This document shows, piece by piece, positions 1 through 8,181 of a stretch of DNA of 64,000 nucleotides (positions are counted from its first letter, which is position 1; every line of letters begins with the position of its first letter). Source of the DNA: Mycobacterium scrofulaceum. GTDB taxonomy: Bacteria; Actinomycetota; Actinomycetes; Mycobacteriales; Mycobacteriaceae. The notes beneath the pieces were generated by a model. The model was not told where the DNA came from. It saw only the letters and a program-made list of their open reading frames with translations, and ran no database searches. The DNA lies in assembly GCF_001667885.1 (NCBI RefSeq), contig NZ_LZJW01000058.1, forward strand, positions 1-64,000, given 5' to 3'. The translations under genes were made by a program, and so were the position numbers.

Positions 1-354
1 CTCGGTGTTGCCGTACATGCCCCACCCGATGCCGATGCCCAGCAGCACCGACACGACGAATGCGGCGGCGAGCACCCCCCAGCCCCCGAGCCTCGGCGGC
101 ACCGGCCGGCTCTTGGCGGCGGTCGTCGGCAGGGCACTGCTGTCGGTCTGCAGGTCGCTTACCAGATCCTGCAGGTCGCCGAGCGTGACGGCCTTGGTGG
201 CCGCGCTCACCCGTTCCCGATGCTCCTCCATGGAAAGCTCGCCGTCGTTGAGGGCGTTGTCGAGGATCTTGCAGGCGTCCTGCCGGTTGACGTCTTTGGC
301 GCGGGTGCTCGCCGCCGCGCCACCGCCGAGCGATGTCCCGAGCCATTTCGCCAC
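1..354 (-). CDS. DUF1707 membrane protein (5'-terminal part; gene runs off the window)
   Basis: The first 118 codons are visible; the stop lies beyond base 1. The start is a GTG at 352-354, with no in-frame ATG upstream. Residues about 10-60 form a DUF1707 domain, recognisable from the stretches RAKDVNRQDACKILDNA and LNDGELSMEEHRERV. A linker rich in Ser/Thr/Pro follows, then a transmembrane helix at about residues 92-112 (GVLAAAFVVSVLLGIGIG). The role is unknown; DUF1707 is a small domain common in actinobacterial membrane proteins. It is divergent from the DUF5318/ponA1 operon, as Rv0048c is in M. tuberculosis, so orthology is likely but rests on memory. Confidence 0.8.
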   Translation of the reverse strand, partial: MAKWLGTSLGGGAAASTRAKDVNRQDACKILDNALNDGELSMEEHRERVSAATKAVTLGDLQDLVSDLQTDSSALPTTAAKSRPVPPRLGGWGVLAAAFVVSVLLGIGIGWGMYGNTE

Positions 355-475
355 GGGGATGATCGTAGAGTCCCGCCGCGGTTGGGCAGGGAAAGGACCG
401 AACGATCACCCGGCTCCGGGCGCCACAGTTTTGGTTGCGTATCGGCCGTCCGGATGGAGACGTACTCTGGTGGGC

Positions 476-901
476 GTGCGACTGCAGCGACAAGTGGTGG
501 ACTACGCGCTCCGGCGGCGAGCCCTGCTGGCCGAGGTGTACTCGGGCCGCACCGGCGTGTCCGAGGTGTGTGACGCGAACCCTTATCTGCTGCGCGCCGC
601 CAAGTTTCACGGGAAACCGAGCCAGGTCATGTGCCCGATCTGCCGCAAGGAACAGCTGACGCTGGTGTCATGGGTGTTCGGCGAACACCTGGGCGCGGTG
701 TCCGGATCGGCCCGCACGGCCGAAGAGTTGGTCCTGCTGGCGACTCGTTTCGAGGAGTTCGCCGTCCACGTGGTGGAGGTGTGCCGAACCTGCAGTTGGA
801 ATCATCTGGTCAAGTCGTACGTGCTCGGCGCGGCGCGCCCACCGAAGGGCACCCGCACCACGCGGACGGCGCGAAACGGCGCGCGCACGGCCATTGAATA
901 A
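476..901 (+). CDS. DUF5318 family protein (Rv0049-like), small zinc-ribbon-like
   Basis: 141 residues from a GTG at 476. The frame is open back to base 5, but conservation with the remembered Rv0049 begins at VRLQRQVVDYALRRR, so the GTG was chosen. The centre carries CPIC (about residue 50) and a later CRTC (about residue 104), two CxxC pairs that could bind one zinc. The C-terminus is basic (RTTRTARNGART). No enzymatic function is known. The 3' end overlaps the ponA1 start by 8 bases, so the two are probably translationally coupled. Role unknown; conservation next to ponA1 hints at cell-wall growth, which is inference. Confidence 0.85.
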   Translation: MRLQRQVVDYALRRRALLAEVYSGRTGVSEVCDANPYLLRAAKFHGKPSQVMCPICRKEQLTLVSWVFGEHLGAVSGSARTAEELVLLATRFEEFAVHVVEVCRTCSWNHLVKSYVLGAARPPKGTRTTRTARNGARTAIE

Positions 902-3464
902 CGACGGACGCCACGACCAGTCGTCCAACAACGCGGATGGGCCGGCGACTGAACGCGTGGGCAAACACGGAAGCGGCGAGCGCCCGCGTAACGCGCCGTC
1001 GGCGCCCGGTCAACGGCGCGGGGTTCCCCCGGACGACCGGATGACCACGATCCTGCCGCCGGTCGTCGACGACCGGTCACCCCGGCGCCCCGATCCCAGC
1101 ATCGAGGAAGTTAAAGCCGCGCTGGAAGGTCCCCCGTCCACGCCGTTGCAGCGGGATGCGCTCGAGGAAGTCAAGGCCGCATTGGACAGCCGGACGCCGC
1201 CGCGGCGCCACCGGTCGAGCGCGGGAGGTCCACCGGAGGGACCACCGCCGCCGCCGGGACCGCGACGGCCCGGCGGCCCCGACGGCTTCGGCCGCCGGCC
1301 GCGAGGCGACGTCCACTGGACGCAACAGATCAATTGGCTGTGGGTGCGGCGAGCGGCCTACCTGTCGGCGGCGGTGCTGGTGCTGCTGCCGATCGTCACG
1401 TTCACGATGGCGTATTTCATCGTCGACATTCCCAAGCCGGGCGACCTGCGCACGAACCAGGTGTCCACCATCCTGGCCAGCGACGGATCCGAGATCGCCA
1501 AAATCATCCCGCCCGAAGGCAATCGGGTCGATGTGAACATCAGCCAGGTGCCGGTGCACGTGCGGCAGGCGGTGATCGCCGCCGAGGACCGCAATTTCTA
1601 TTCGAACCCCGGTTTCGACTTCACCGGCTTCGCGCGGGCGGTGAACAACAACCTGTTCGGCAACGGCGACCTGCAGGGCGGGTCGACGATCACTCAGCAA
1701 TACGTGAAGAACGCGCTGGTGGGTTCGGCTCAGCACGGCCTCAGCGGTCTGATGCGCAAGGCCAAGGAACTCGTGATCGCCACCAAGATGTCGGGGGAGT
1801 GGTCGAAAGACGATGTGCTGCAGGCCTACCTGAACATCATCTACTTCGGCCGCGGCGCCTACGGCATCTCCGCCGCCGCCAAGGCCTACTTCAACAAGCC
1901 CGTCGAGCAGCTGACCGTCTCGGAGGGCGCACTGCTGGCCGCGCTGATTCGCCGGCCCTCGTCGCTGGACCCGGCCGTCGACCCGCAGGGTGCCCGGGCC
2001 CGATGGAACTGGGTCCTCGACGGCATGGTGGAGACCAAGGCGCTGTCGCCCAGTGACCGCGCCGCGCAGGAGTTTCCGCAGACGGTACCGCCGGACCAGG
2101 CGCGCGCGGAGAACCAGACGACGGGGCCCAACGGCCTGATCGAGCGTCAGGTCACCAAAGAGTTGATGGAACTGTTCAACATCGACGAGCGGACCCTGAA
2201 TACCCAGGGGTTGCAGGTCACCACCACTATCGACCCGAAAGCCCAGCAGGCCGCGGAGAAGGCGGTGTCGAAATACCTTGACGGACAAGACCCGGACATG
2301 CGGTCAGCCGTGGTGTCGATCGACCCGCACGACGGGGCGATACGCGCCTATTACGGCGGTACGGACGCCCAGGGTTTTGACTTCGCGCAGGCTGGGCTGC
2401 AAACCGGCTCGTCGTTCAAGGTATTCGCGCTTGTCGCCGCGCTTGAGCAGGGGATCGGGCTGGGCTACCAGGTCGACAGCTCGCCGCTGACGGTCGACGG
2501 CATCAAGATCACCAACGTCGACGGTGAGGGCTGCGGCACGTGCAACATCGCCCAGGCCCTCAAGCAATCGCTGAACACCTCCTACTACCGGCTGATGCTC
2601 AAGCTCAAGGGCGGGCCGCAGGCCGTCGCCGACGCCGCGCACCAGGCGGGCATCGCCACCAGCTTCCCGGGTGTGGAGCACACCCTGTCCGAGGACGGCA
2701 AGGGCGGACCACCCAACAACGGGGTTGTGCTGGGGCAGTACCAGACTCGGGTGATCGACATGGCCTCCGCGTACGCCACGCTGGCGGCCTCGGGTCTCTA
2801 CCACCGGCCGCACTTCGTCCAGAAGGTGGTCAGCTCCGACGGGCAGGTTCTCTTCGACGCGAGCAAGTCGGACAACAACGGCGAGCAGCGGATTCCGAAG
2901 GCCGTCGCCGACAACGTCACCGCCGCCATGGAGCCGATCGCCAGTTACTCGCGAGGGCACGCCCTGGCCGGCGGCCGTCCGTCGGCGGCCAAGACGGGCA
3001 CCACGCAGCTCGGCGACACGACCGCCGACAAGGACGCCTGGATGGTCGGCTACACGCCGTCTCTATCGACGGCCGTGTGGGTCGGCACCGCGAAAGGCGA
3101 CGTGCCCCTCGTAACAGCTTCGGGCGCACCGGTTTACGGCTCGGGGCTACCGTCGGACATTTGGAAGTCCACGATGGACGGCGCGTTGAAGGGCACGTCG
3201 AACGAGTCGTTCCCCAAGCCGACCGAGATCGGTGGTTACGCGGGCGTCCCGGCACCGCCGCCTCCGCCGCCGGCGCCGTCGGTGACCGTCATACAACCCA
3301 CTATTGAGGTAGCGCCGGGCATCACGATCCCGGTCGGCCCGCCCACCACGATCACCAACGCGCCGCCAGGCCCGGGCGGGGGCGGCCCAGGCGGCCCAGG
3401 CGGACCCGAGCCGGGCGTCCCGCCGGGCGGCCCGCAAGCTCCCGCGCCGCAACCGCCGCCGTGA
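894..3464 (+). CDS. ponA1: Bifunctional class A penicillin-binding protein PonA1
   Basis: A membrane-anchored peptidoglycan glycosyltransferase/transpeptidase of 856 residues from a TTG that overlaps the upstream stop; a GTG at 957 or ATG at 1041 are alternative starts. The cytosolic N-tail is Pro-rich and repeats EEVKAAL twice (near residues 71 and 91). One TM helix lies at about 155-176. The GT51 domain follows, with catalytic Glu231 in AAEDRNFYSNPGF and the motif GGSTITQQYVKN. The transpeptidase domain has Ser506 in SSFK, an SLN motif, and K700-T-G. The C-terminal 80 residues are Pro/Gly-rich and probably lie in the wall. The gene ends in a GTGA overlap with the next gene. Confidence 0.97.
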   Translation: MNNDGRHDQSSNNADGPATERVGKHGSGERPRNAPSAPGQRRGVPPDDRMTTILPPVVDDRSPRRPDPSIEEVKAALEGPPSTPLQRDALEEVKAALDSRTPPRRHRSSAGGPPEGPPPPPGPRRPGGPDGFGRRPRGDVHWTQQINWLWVRRAAYLSAAVLVLLPIVTFTMAYFIVDIPKPGDLRTNQVSTILASDGSEIAKIIPPEGNRVDVNISQVPVHVRQAVIAAEDRNFYSNPGFDFTGFARAVNNNLFGNGDLQGGSTITQQYVKNALVGSAQHGLSGLMRKAKELVIATKMSGEWSKDDVLQAYLNIIYFGRGAYGISAAAKAYFNKPVEQLTVSEGALLAALIRRPSSLDPAVDPQGARARWNWVLDGMVETKALSPSDRAAQEFPQTVPPDQARAENQTTGPNGLIERQVTKELMELFNIDERTLNTQGLQVTTTIDPKAQQAAEKAVSKYLDGQDPDMRSAVVSIDPHDGAIRAYYGGTDAQGFDFAQAGLQTGSSFKVFALVAALEQGIGLGYQVDSSPLTVDGIKITNVDGEGCGTCNIAQALKQSLNTSYYRLMLKLKGGPQAVADAAHQAGIATSFPGVEHTLSEDGKGGPPNNGVVLGQYQTRVIDMASAYATLAASGLYHRPHFVQKVVSSDGQVLFDASKSDNNGEQRIPKAVADNVTAAMEPIASYSRGHALAGGRPSAAKTGTTQLGDTTADKDAWMVGYTPSLSTAVWVGTAKGDVPLVTASGAPVYGSGLPSDIWKSTMDGALKGTSNESFPKPTEIGGYAGVPAPPPPPPAPSVTVIQPTIEVAPGITIPVGPPTTITNAPPGPGGGGPGGPGGPEPGVPPGGPQAPAPQPPP

Positions 3465-5110
3465 CCGACGCCGAGCAGCGCAGCGCCACCATTTCTCCGG
3501 CGCGGTTGGCCGGCGATCTGCGCAGCGTCGACAACCGCGATTGCCCCAGCCGCACCGACTCGTTGGGCGCCGCGCTGGCGGAGGTCGTCGGGGGGCCGGT
3601 GGGCGGGCACGCGCTGATCGGCCGGACGCGGGTGATGACGCCGCTGCGAGTGATGTTCTTGATCGGGCTGGTGTTTCTGGCGCTCGGCTGGTCGACGAAG
3701 GCGGCTTGCCTGCAGAGCACCGGAACCGGGACCGGCGATCAGCGGGTGGCCAACTGGGAGAACCAACGCGCGTACTACGAGCTCTGTTACTCCGATACGG
3801 TGCCGCTCTACGGGGCGGAGCTGTTGAGTCAGGGCAAGTTTCCGTACAAGTCGAGCTGGATTGAGACCGACGGCAGCGGCACCCCGCAGACCCGCTACGA
3901 CGGCCGCCCCGCGGTGCGCTACATGGAGTATCCCGTGCTGACCGGGATGTACCAGTACGTGTCCATGGCACTGGCCAAGACCTACACCGCGTTGAGCAAG
4001 CTCGCCCCGCTCCCGGTGGTCGCCGAGGTGGTGATGTTCTTCAACTTCGCGGCGTTCGGGCTGGCGCTGGCGTGGTTGGCCACCGTTTGGGCGACCGCGG
4101 GCCTGGCGGGGCGCCGAATATGGGATGCGGCCCTCGTCGCCGCGTCGCCGTTGCTGATTTTTCAGATCTTCACCAATTTCGACGCGCTGGCAACGGGATT
4201 GGCCATGGCCGGGGTGCTGGCGTGGGCCCGGCGTAAACCGGTGCTGGCCGGCGTGCTGATCGGATTGGGCGCCGCGGCCAAGCTGTATCCGCTTTTGTTC
4301 CTCGGCCCGATGGTGGCCCTGGCGATCCGGACGGGACGCTTCCGCGCGGTGACGCGCACCGCGGGCATGGCGGCGCTGACGTGGTTGTTGGTGAATCTGC
4401 CGATCATGGTGCTGTTTCCCCGAGGGTGGTCGGAATTCTTCCGGCTCAACACCCGGCGCGGGGACGACATGGATTCGCTGTACAACGTCGTCAAGACATT
4501 TACCGGCTGGCACGGATTCGACCCCAAGCTCGGGTTCTGGGAGCCGCCCACCGTGCTGAATGCCGTGGTCACGGTGCTGTTCGTAATCGGTTGCGCCGCA
4601 ATCGCATACGTGGTGCTGACCGCCCCCCAGCGGCCCCGGCTGGCGCAGCTGCTGTTCCTGGTGGTGGCGGTGTTCCTGTTGACCAATAAGGTGTGGAGCC
4701 CCCAGTTCTCGCTGTGGCTGGTGCCGCTGGCGGTGCTGGCCTTGCCGCATCGCCGGATCCTGCTGGCGTGGATGACCATCGACGCGGTGGTGTGGGTACC
4801 GCGGATGTACTACCTGTATGGCAATCCGAACCGCTCGCTGCCCGAGCAGTTCTTCACCACGACAGTGCTGTTGCGCGACATCGCCGTCGTCGTGCTGTGC
4901 GCTTTGGTGATTCGCCAGATCTACCGGCCCGACGAAGACCTGGTGCGCTGGGGCGGCCGGGTGGACGACCCGTCTGGCGGCCCCTTCGACCGCGCCCCCG
5001 ACGCCCCGCCCGGATGGCTGCCGGGCTGGCTGCGGCCGGCCGGCCTGCGGCGCGCGCCGGCGCCCGACCCCGACGCCGAATCGGCGGTGCCGGCCGGGGT
5101 GGCGCCATGA
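3461..5110 (+). CDS. GT87 (DUF2029) polyprenol-phosphate-mannose-type glycosyltransferase
   Basis: 549 residues, the Rv0051-like integral membrane protein that always follows ponA1. It starts at a GTG whose last two bases lie in the ponA1 TGA (GTGA overlap), so translation is coupled. A 60-residue soluble N-tail is followed by about ten hydrophobic segments from residue 60 to 490 and a charged, Pro/Asp-rich C-tail. A periplasmic loop after TM1 contains the acidic stretch NWENQRAYYELCYSD, in the place where GT-C enzymes carry their catalytic acids. GT87 enzymes move mannose from polyprenyl phosphate onto lipoglycans. The exact acceptor here is unknown. Confidence 0.85.
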   Translation: MTDAEQRSATISPARLAGDLRSVDNRDCPSRTDSLGAALAEVVGGPVGGHALIGRTRVMTPLRVMFLIGLVFLALGWSTKAACLQSTGTGTGDQRVANWENQRAYYELCYSDTVPLYGAELLSQGKFPYKSSWIETDGSGTPQTRYDGRPAVRYMEYPVLTGMYQYVSMALAKTYTALSKLAPLPVVAEVVMFFNFAAFGLALAWLATVWATAGLAGRRIWDAALVAASPLLIFQIFTNFDALATGLAMAGVLAWARRKPVLAGVLIGLGAAAKLYPLLFLGPMVALAIRTGRFRAVTRTAGMAALTWLLVNLPIMVLFPRGWSEFFRLNTRRGDDMDSLYNVVKTFTGWHGFDPKLGFWEPPTVLNAVVTVLFVIGCAAIAYVVLTAPQRPRLAQLLFLVVAVFLLTNKVWSPQFSLWLVPLAVLALPHRRILLAWMTIDAVVWVPRMYYLYGNPNRSLPEQFFTTTVLLRDIAVVVLCALVIRQIYRPDEDLVRWGGRVDDPSGGPFDRAPDAPPGWLPGWLRPAGLRRAPAPDPDAESAVPAGVAP

Positions 5111-5162
5111 CGCGCGCCGACGACGATGATGCCGGCGTAGGCGGGATAGGAGGAGTGGCGCC

Positions 5163-5804
5163 ATGACTCTCGTCGCCGTCCCGTTGTTCCCCCGGGTGAC
5201 CGCGCTCGACGCGGTGGGGCCCTACGAGGTGTTGCAACGCGTTCCGTCGGTCGAGGTGGTGTTCATCGGTCACCGCCGGGGCGAGGTGCGGACCGAGAAC
5301 GGGATGCTCGGCCTGTGCTGCGACGCGCGATTCGACGAGGTCACCTCGCCGGATGTGGTGCTGGTTCCCGGCGGGATCGGCACCCGGCGGCTGATTCACG
5401 ACGAGACCATCCGGACCTGGCTGCAAGCGGTACATCCGACCACGACGTTCACCACCTCGGTGTGCACCGGTGCGCTGCTGTTGGCGGCGGCGGGCCTGCT
5501 CGACGGGCTCACCGCCACGACGCACTGGCGGGCCAGCGACCTGCTCAACGAGCTGGGCGCCGAATACGTACCGGACCGCGTCGTCGAGCACCTCCCACAG
5601 CGGATCATCACCGCCGCCGGGGTGTCCAGCGGCATCGACATGGCCCTGCGGCTGGTCGAGCTGCTGGTCGATCGGCGGGCCGCGCAGGCCGCGCAGCTGC
5701 TTATCGAATACGACCCCCAGCCGCCGTTCGACACGGGTTCCCTCGCCAAGGCCGATCAGGCGACGATCACGCGGGCCACCGAATACCTGGATGCCCGGCA
5801 GTAG
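5163..5804 (+). CDS. DJ-1/PfpI family protein (class I glutamine amidotransferase-like)
   Basis: 213 residues, Rv0052-like. The start ATG at 5163 follows GGAGG 5-6 bases upstream. The flavodoxin-like fold shows the nucleophile elbow TSVCTGALLLAAAGLL with Cys101, and the motif VLVPGG upstream. The subfamily resembles isonitrile hydratases and the amidase domains of AraC-type regulators, but no DNA-binding domain is present, so a stand-alone hydrolase, hydratase or glyoxalase-like role is possible. It lies 52 bases after the GT87 gene and ends about 60 bases before the probable rpsF promoter, so it closes the ponA1 transcription unit. The substrate is unknown. Confidence 0.82.
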   Translation: MTLVAVPLFPRVTALDAVGPYEVLQRVPSVEVVFIGHRRGEVRTENGMLGLCCDARFDEVTSPDVVLVPGGIGTRRLIHDETIRTWLQAVHPTTTFTTSVCTGALLLAAAGLLDGLTATTHWRASDLLNELGAEYVPDRVVEHLPQRIITAAGVSSGIDMALRLVELLVDRRAAQAAQLLIEYDPQPPFDTGSLAKADQATITRATEYLDARQ

Positions 5805-5862
5805 GCGGATTGCTCTGGCGCCCGGATCGGCCGGGATTTTGGAGGCCACCCCGCCCATCCGG

Positions 5863-5935
5863 TAGCCTGGTGCGGTTGCCGACGCAGGCGACCCTCCTGC
5901 CACGGAACGACCGTGGCCGTACAGACCAGAGGAGG
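5863..5935 (+). promoter_or_regulatory. rpsF promoter and structured leader, possible S6:S18 autoregulatory site
   Basis: A TAGCCT -10-like box at 5863-5868 precedes a leader of about 75 bases. In the leader, CCACGG (5900-5905) pairs perfectly with CCGTGG (5911-5916) around the loop AACGA. CCTCCT at 5893-5898 is complementary to AGGAGG at 5930-5935 near the rpsF start, so an outer helix could hide that purine-rich tract. S6:S18 binding leaders are known upstream of rpsF in many bacteria. Their conserved CCG-containing hairpin resembles this one, but assignment to that family is inference. Confidence 0.5.
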
Positions 5936-5948
5936 TGGTGAGGTTTCC

Positions 5949-6239
5949 ATGCGTCCATACGAAATCATGGTCATTCTTGACCCCACGCTCGACGAGCGCA
6001 CTGTAGCTCCGTCCCTGGAGACGTTCCTGAACGTCGTCCGCAAAGACGGCGGAACCGTAGAGAAGGTCGACATCTGGGGCCGGCGCCGGCTGGCCTACGA
6101 GATCGCCAAGCACGCCGAAGGCATCTATGTCGTGGTTGACCTGAAGGCGGAGCCGGCGACGGTCTCCGAGCTCGACCGCCAGCTGAGCCTCAACGAGTCG
6201 GTATTGCGCACCAAGGTGATGCGCATCGACAAGCACTAA
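5949..6239 (+). CDS. rpsF: 30S ribosomal protein S6
   Basis: 96 residues, starting [12 protein letters not shown] at ATG 5949. The frame is open upstream from 5913 but that part is not S6. Purine-rich tracts AGGAGG (5930-5935) and GAGGT (5938-5943) lie upstream; the second is at the better distance. S6 pairs with S18 on the platform of the small subunit. Family landmarks [13 protein letters not shown] and [14 protein letters not shown] are intact and the length is normal. It heads the cluster rpsF-ssb-rpsR-rplI. Confidence 0.98.
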   Translation: MRPYEIMVILDPTLDERTVAPSLETFLNVVRKDGGTVEKVDIWGRRRLAYEIAKHAEGIYVVVDLKAEPATVSELDRQLSLNESVLRTKVMRIDKH

Positions 6240-6352
6240 CACCTGTGGCTGAGTCGCGGGCCCACCGTCGGTGGACTTGCGTAGGCTCAGCGAGGATACG
6301 TGCCATCCACCGTCTCAAGATGCGAGCAGCAGGGCGGACCTAGGAGGAAATT

Positions 6353-6868
6353 GTGGCTGGTGACACCACCATCACCGTCGTCGGAAACCTGACCGCCGAC
6401 CCCGAACTGCGGTTCACCCCGTCCGGTGCCGCCGTCGCGAATTTCACCGTGGCGTCGACACCGCGGATCTACGACCGCCAGAGCGGGGAATGGAAAGACG
6501 GCGAGGCCCTCTTCCTGCGCTGCAACATCTGGCGGGAAGCCGCCGAGAACGTAGCCGAGAGCCTCACCCGGGGCGCACGCGTCATCGTGACGGGGCGGCT
6601 CAAGCAGCGGTCCTTCGAGACGCGCGAAGGCGAGAAGCGCACCGTCGTCGAGGTGGAGGTCGACGAGATCGGGCCCTCGCTGCGCTACGCGACCGCCAAG
6701 GTGAACAAGGCCAGCCGCAGCGGCGGCGGCGGTGGCGGCTTCGGCGGCGGAGGCGGGTCCCGGCAGGGGTCGGCGCCACCGGCGAGCAGCGCACCGGCCG
6801 ACGACCCATGGGGCAGCGCCCCGGCGTCCGGGTCCTTCGGCGGCGGCGACGACGAACCGCCGTTCTAA
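6353..6868 (+). CDS. ssb: Single-stranded DNA-binding protein
   Basis: 171 residues from a GTG at 6353 with the strong site AGGAGG 5-6 bases upstream. The OB-fold occupies residues 1-110 ([31 protein letters not shown]). A Gly-rich flexible linker with repeated Gly-Gly-Gly follows, then the acidic tip DDEPPF that recruits partner proteins. This is the essential replication/repair SSB of mycobacteria. A 113-base gap after rpsF contains the near-perfect palindrome CCACCG-T-CGGTGG (6262-6274), which may mark processing or a separate promoter. Cotranscription with rpsR, 37 bases downstream, is likely. Confidence 0.98.
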   Translation: MAGDTTITVVGNLTADPELRFTPSGAAVANFTVASTPRIYDRQSGEWKDGEALFLRCNIWREAAENVAESLTRGARVIVTGRLKQRSFETREGEKRTVVEVEVDEIGPSLRYATAKVNKASRSGGGGGGFGGGGGSRQGSAPPASSAPADDPWGSAPASGSFGGGDDEPPF

Positions 6869-6905
6869 AGAACTTCAACAGTAAGAAACGGAAAGAAAGA
6901 CAGTC

Positions 6906-7160
6906 ATGGCGAAGTCCAGCAAGCGACGTCCGGCTCCGGAAAAGCCGGTCAAGACGCGGAAGTGTGTCTTCTGCGCCAAGAAGGGCCAATCGATCGATTA
7001 CAAGGACACCGCGTTGTTGCGCACCTACATCAGTGAGCGCGGCAAGATCCGGGCGCGTCGGGTCACCGGCAACTGCGTGCAGCACCAGCGTGACATCGCG
7101 ATCGCGGTGAAGAATGCCCGCGAGGTGGCTTTGCTGCCCTTCACCTCCTCGGCGCGATAA
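6906..7160 (+). CDS. rpsR: 30S ribosomal protein S18
   Basis: 84 residues from ATG 6906, with AAAGAAAGA just upstream as a purine-rich ribosome site. S18 binds S6 on the 30S platform. The sequence contains CVFCAKK near residue 22, a Cys pair seen in zinc-type (C+) S18 proteins. Only three cysteines are visible (CVFC plus a later NCVQ), so zinc binding may be incomplete. Mycobacteria encode two S18 paralogues; this one sits in the ssb/rplI cluster and corresponds to rpsR1 by position. Confidence 0.96.
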   Translation: MAKSSKRRPAPEKPVKTRKCVFCAKKGQSIDYKDTALLRTYISERGKIRARRVTGNCVQHQRDIAIAVKNAREVALLPFTSSAR

Positions 7161-7193
7161 CCGCCGAAGCTCGAGCGAAAGTTACGAACAACG

Positions 7194-7652
7194 ATGAAGC
7201 TGATATTGACGGCTGACGTCGACCACCTCGGTACGGTCGGCGACACGGTCGAGGTCAAGGACGGCTACGGCCGCAACTTCCTGCTCCCGCGCGGCCTGGC
7301 GATCCTCGCGTCCCGCGGCGCGCAGAAGCAGGCCGACGAGATCCGTCGGTCCCGCGAAAGCAAGGCGGTGCGCGACCTCGGGCACGCCAACGAACTCAAG
7401 ACGGCGATCGAGGCCCTGGGCCCCGTTCAGCTGCCGGTGCGCACCGCGGCCGATTCCGGAAAGCTGTTCGGCTCGGTGACGTCGGGGGATGTCGTCGCGG
7501 CCATCAAGAAGGCCGGCGGCCCCAACCTGGACAAGCGAATCGTTCGCCTGCCCAAGTCGCACATCAAGGCAGTCGGCACCCATCCGGTTTCCGTGCATCT
7601 GCACCCCGAGGTCGACGTCGAGGTCGCTCTCGAGGTTGTCGCAGAGAGCTAA
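7194..7652 (+). CDS. rplI: 50S ribosomal protein L9
   Basis: 152 residues from ATG 7194, 33 bases after rpsR, with CGAAAG as a weak upstream ribosome site. L9 binds 23S rRNA at the base of the L1 stalk. The N-terminal domain shows [24 protein letters not shown]; a central helix and the C-terminal RNA-binding domain ([20 protein letters not shown]) follow. Length and motifs are typical. It is the last gene of the ribosomal/SSB cluster and is followed by a strong GC hairpin. Confidence 0.98.
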   Translation: MKLILTADVDHLGTVGDTVEVKDGYGRNFLLPRGLAILASRGAQKQADEIRRSRESKAVRDLGHANELKTAIEALGPVQLPVRTAADSGKLFGSVTSGDVVAAIKKAGGPNLDKRIVRLPKSHIKAVGTHPVSVHLHPEVDVEVALEVVAES

Positions 7653-7672
7653 CTCGGCAACCTTTGCCCTCA

Positions 7673-7704
7673 CCCGGCGGCGGCCAGCTTCGGCCGCCGC
7701 CGGG
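7673..7704 (+). terminator. GC-rich hairpin after rplI, probable terminator
   Basis: A perfect 13-bp inverted repeat (7673-7685 with 7692-7704) encloses the six-base loop AGCTTC, starting 21 bases after the rplI stop. There is no downstream T-run. Mycobacterial terminators often lack one, so intrinsic termination is plausible but unproven. It separates the ribosomal cluster from dnaB. Confidence 0.65.
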
Positions 7705-8181
7705 CTCAGTTGTGCAGCCGACACAGTCCGCGGCAATACGGGCCGTCGTCGCGGACGCGCGCCCTAGCGAACTATTGCTGCGGTGTACGCCGGGGGTCCT
7801 CTTTACCCTGCCGTAACGCTGCGAAAATGTGGCTGAAAGCCAACACGCCCGGAGCAGTAACCTGCGACGACACGCCGTAGAGATTCTTGTCCACACGAAA
7901 TTCGTCGCGTTACATGGCCCTTAACAGCAGCGATGTCGTAGCCCCTTGAATCCATACACAGGTTCTCCACACCCCACTCAACACAGGTGTCGACGGATAT
8001 GCACACACGATGCACAGGTTCATGAACAGCCGCACTTTCACCTACTAGCCAGCAACGTCTAACGTCGTCCCGGCGCGAGGCGTGCGAGTGCTGTGCAACG
8101 AAAGTGTCGGCCCATTGACTTACGCTGAAGAAACCGGTTTTCGAATGTACGTTCGGTCGCGTGGCAGGGGAGGAGGGATCC
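7705..8181. other. Long non-coding region upstream of dnaB with DnaA-box-like sites
   Basis: No convincing gene is present in these 477 bases; M. tuberculosis has Rv0057 at this place, which I cannot recognise here. TTGTCCACA at 7887-7895 matches the mycobacterial DnaA-box consensus exactly as I remember it, and TTCTCCACA at 7963-7971 differs by one base. The stretch 7840-8060 is visibly more AT-rich than its surroundings. The ribosome site GGGGAGGAGG (8167-8176) for dnaB lies at the end. It probably holds the dnaB promoter. Confidence 0.5.

Noticed and set aside
5..475. Long plus-strand frame reaching back from the DUF5318 gene to base 5
   Set aside because: This part is antisense to the DUF1707 gene and its translation has no conserved features; the GTG at 476 fits the known protein start.
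1077..2288. Long minus-strand frame inside ponA1
   Set aside because: It is the shadow of a strongly conserved gene and shows no domain.
3236..5164. 642-codon open frame on the minus strand opposite the GT87 gene
   Set aside because: Low-complexity, Arg/His/Gln-rich translation typical of antisense frames in GC-rich DNA; the plus-strand membrane protein is clearly the real gene.
6262..6274. CCACCG-T-CGGTGG between rpsF and ssb as a terminator
   Set aside because: A one-base centre cannot form that hairpin fully, and the genes are probably cotranscribed; noted only in the ssb entry.
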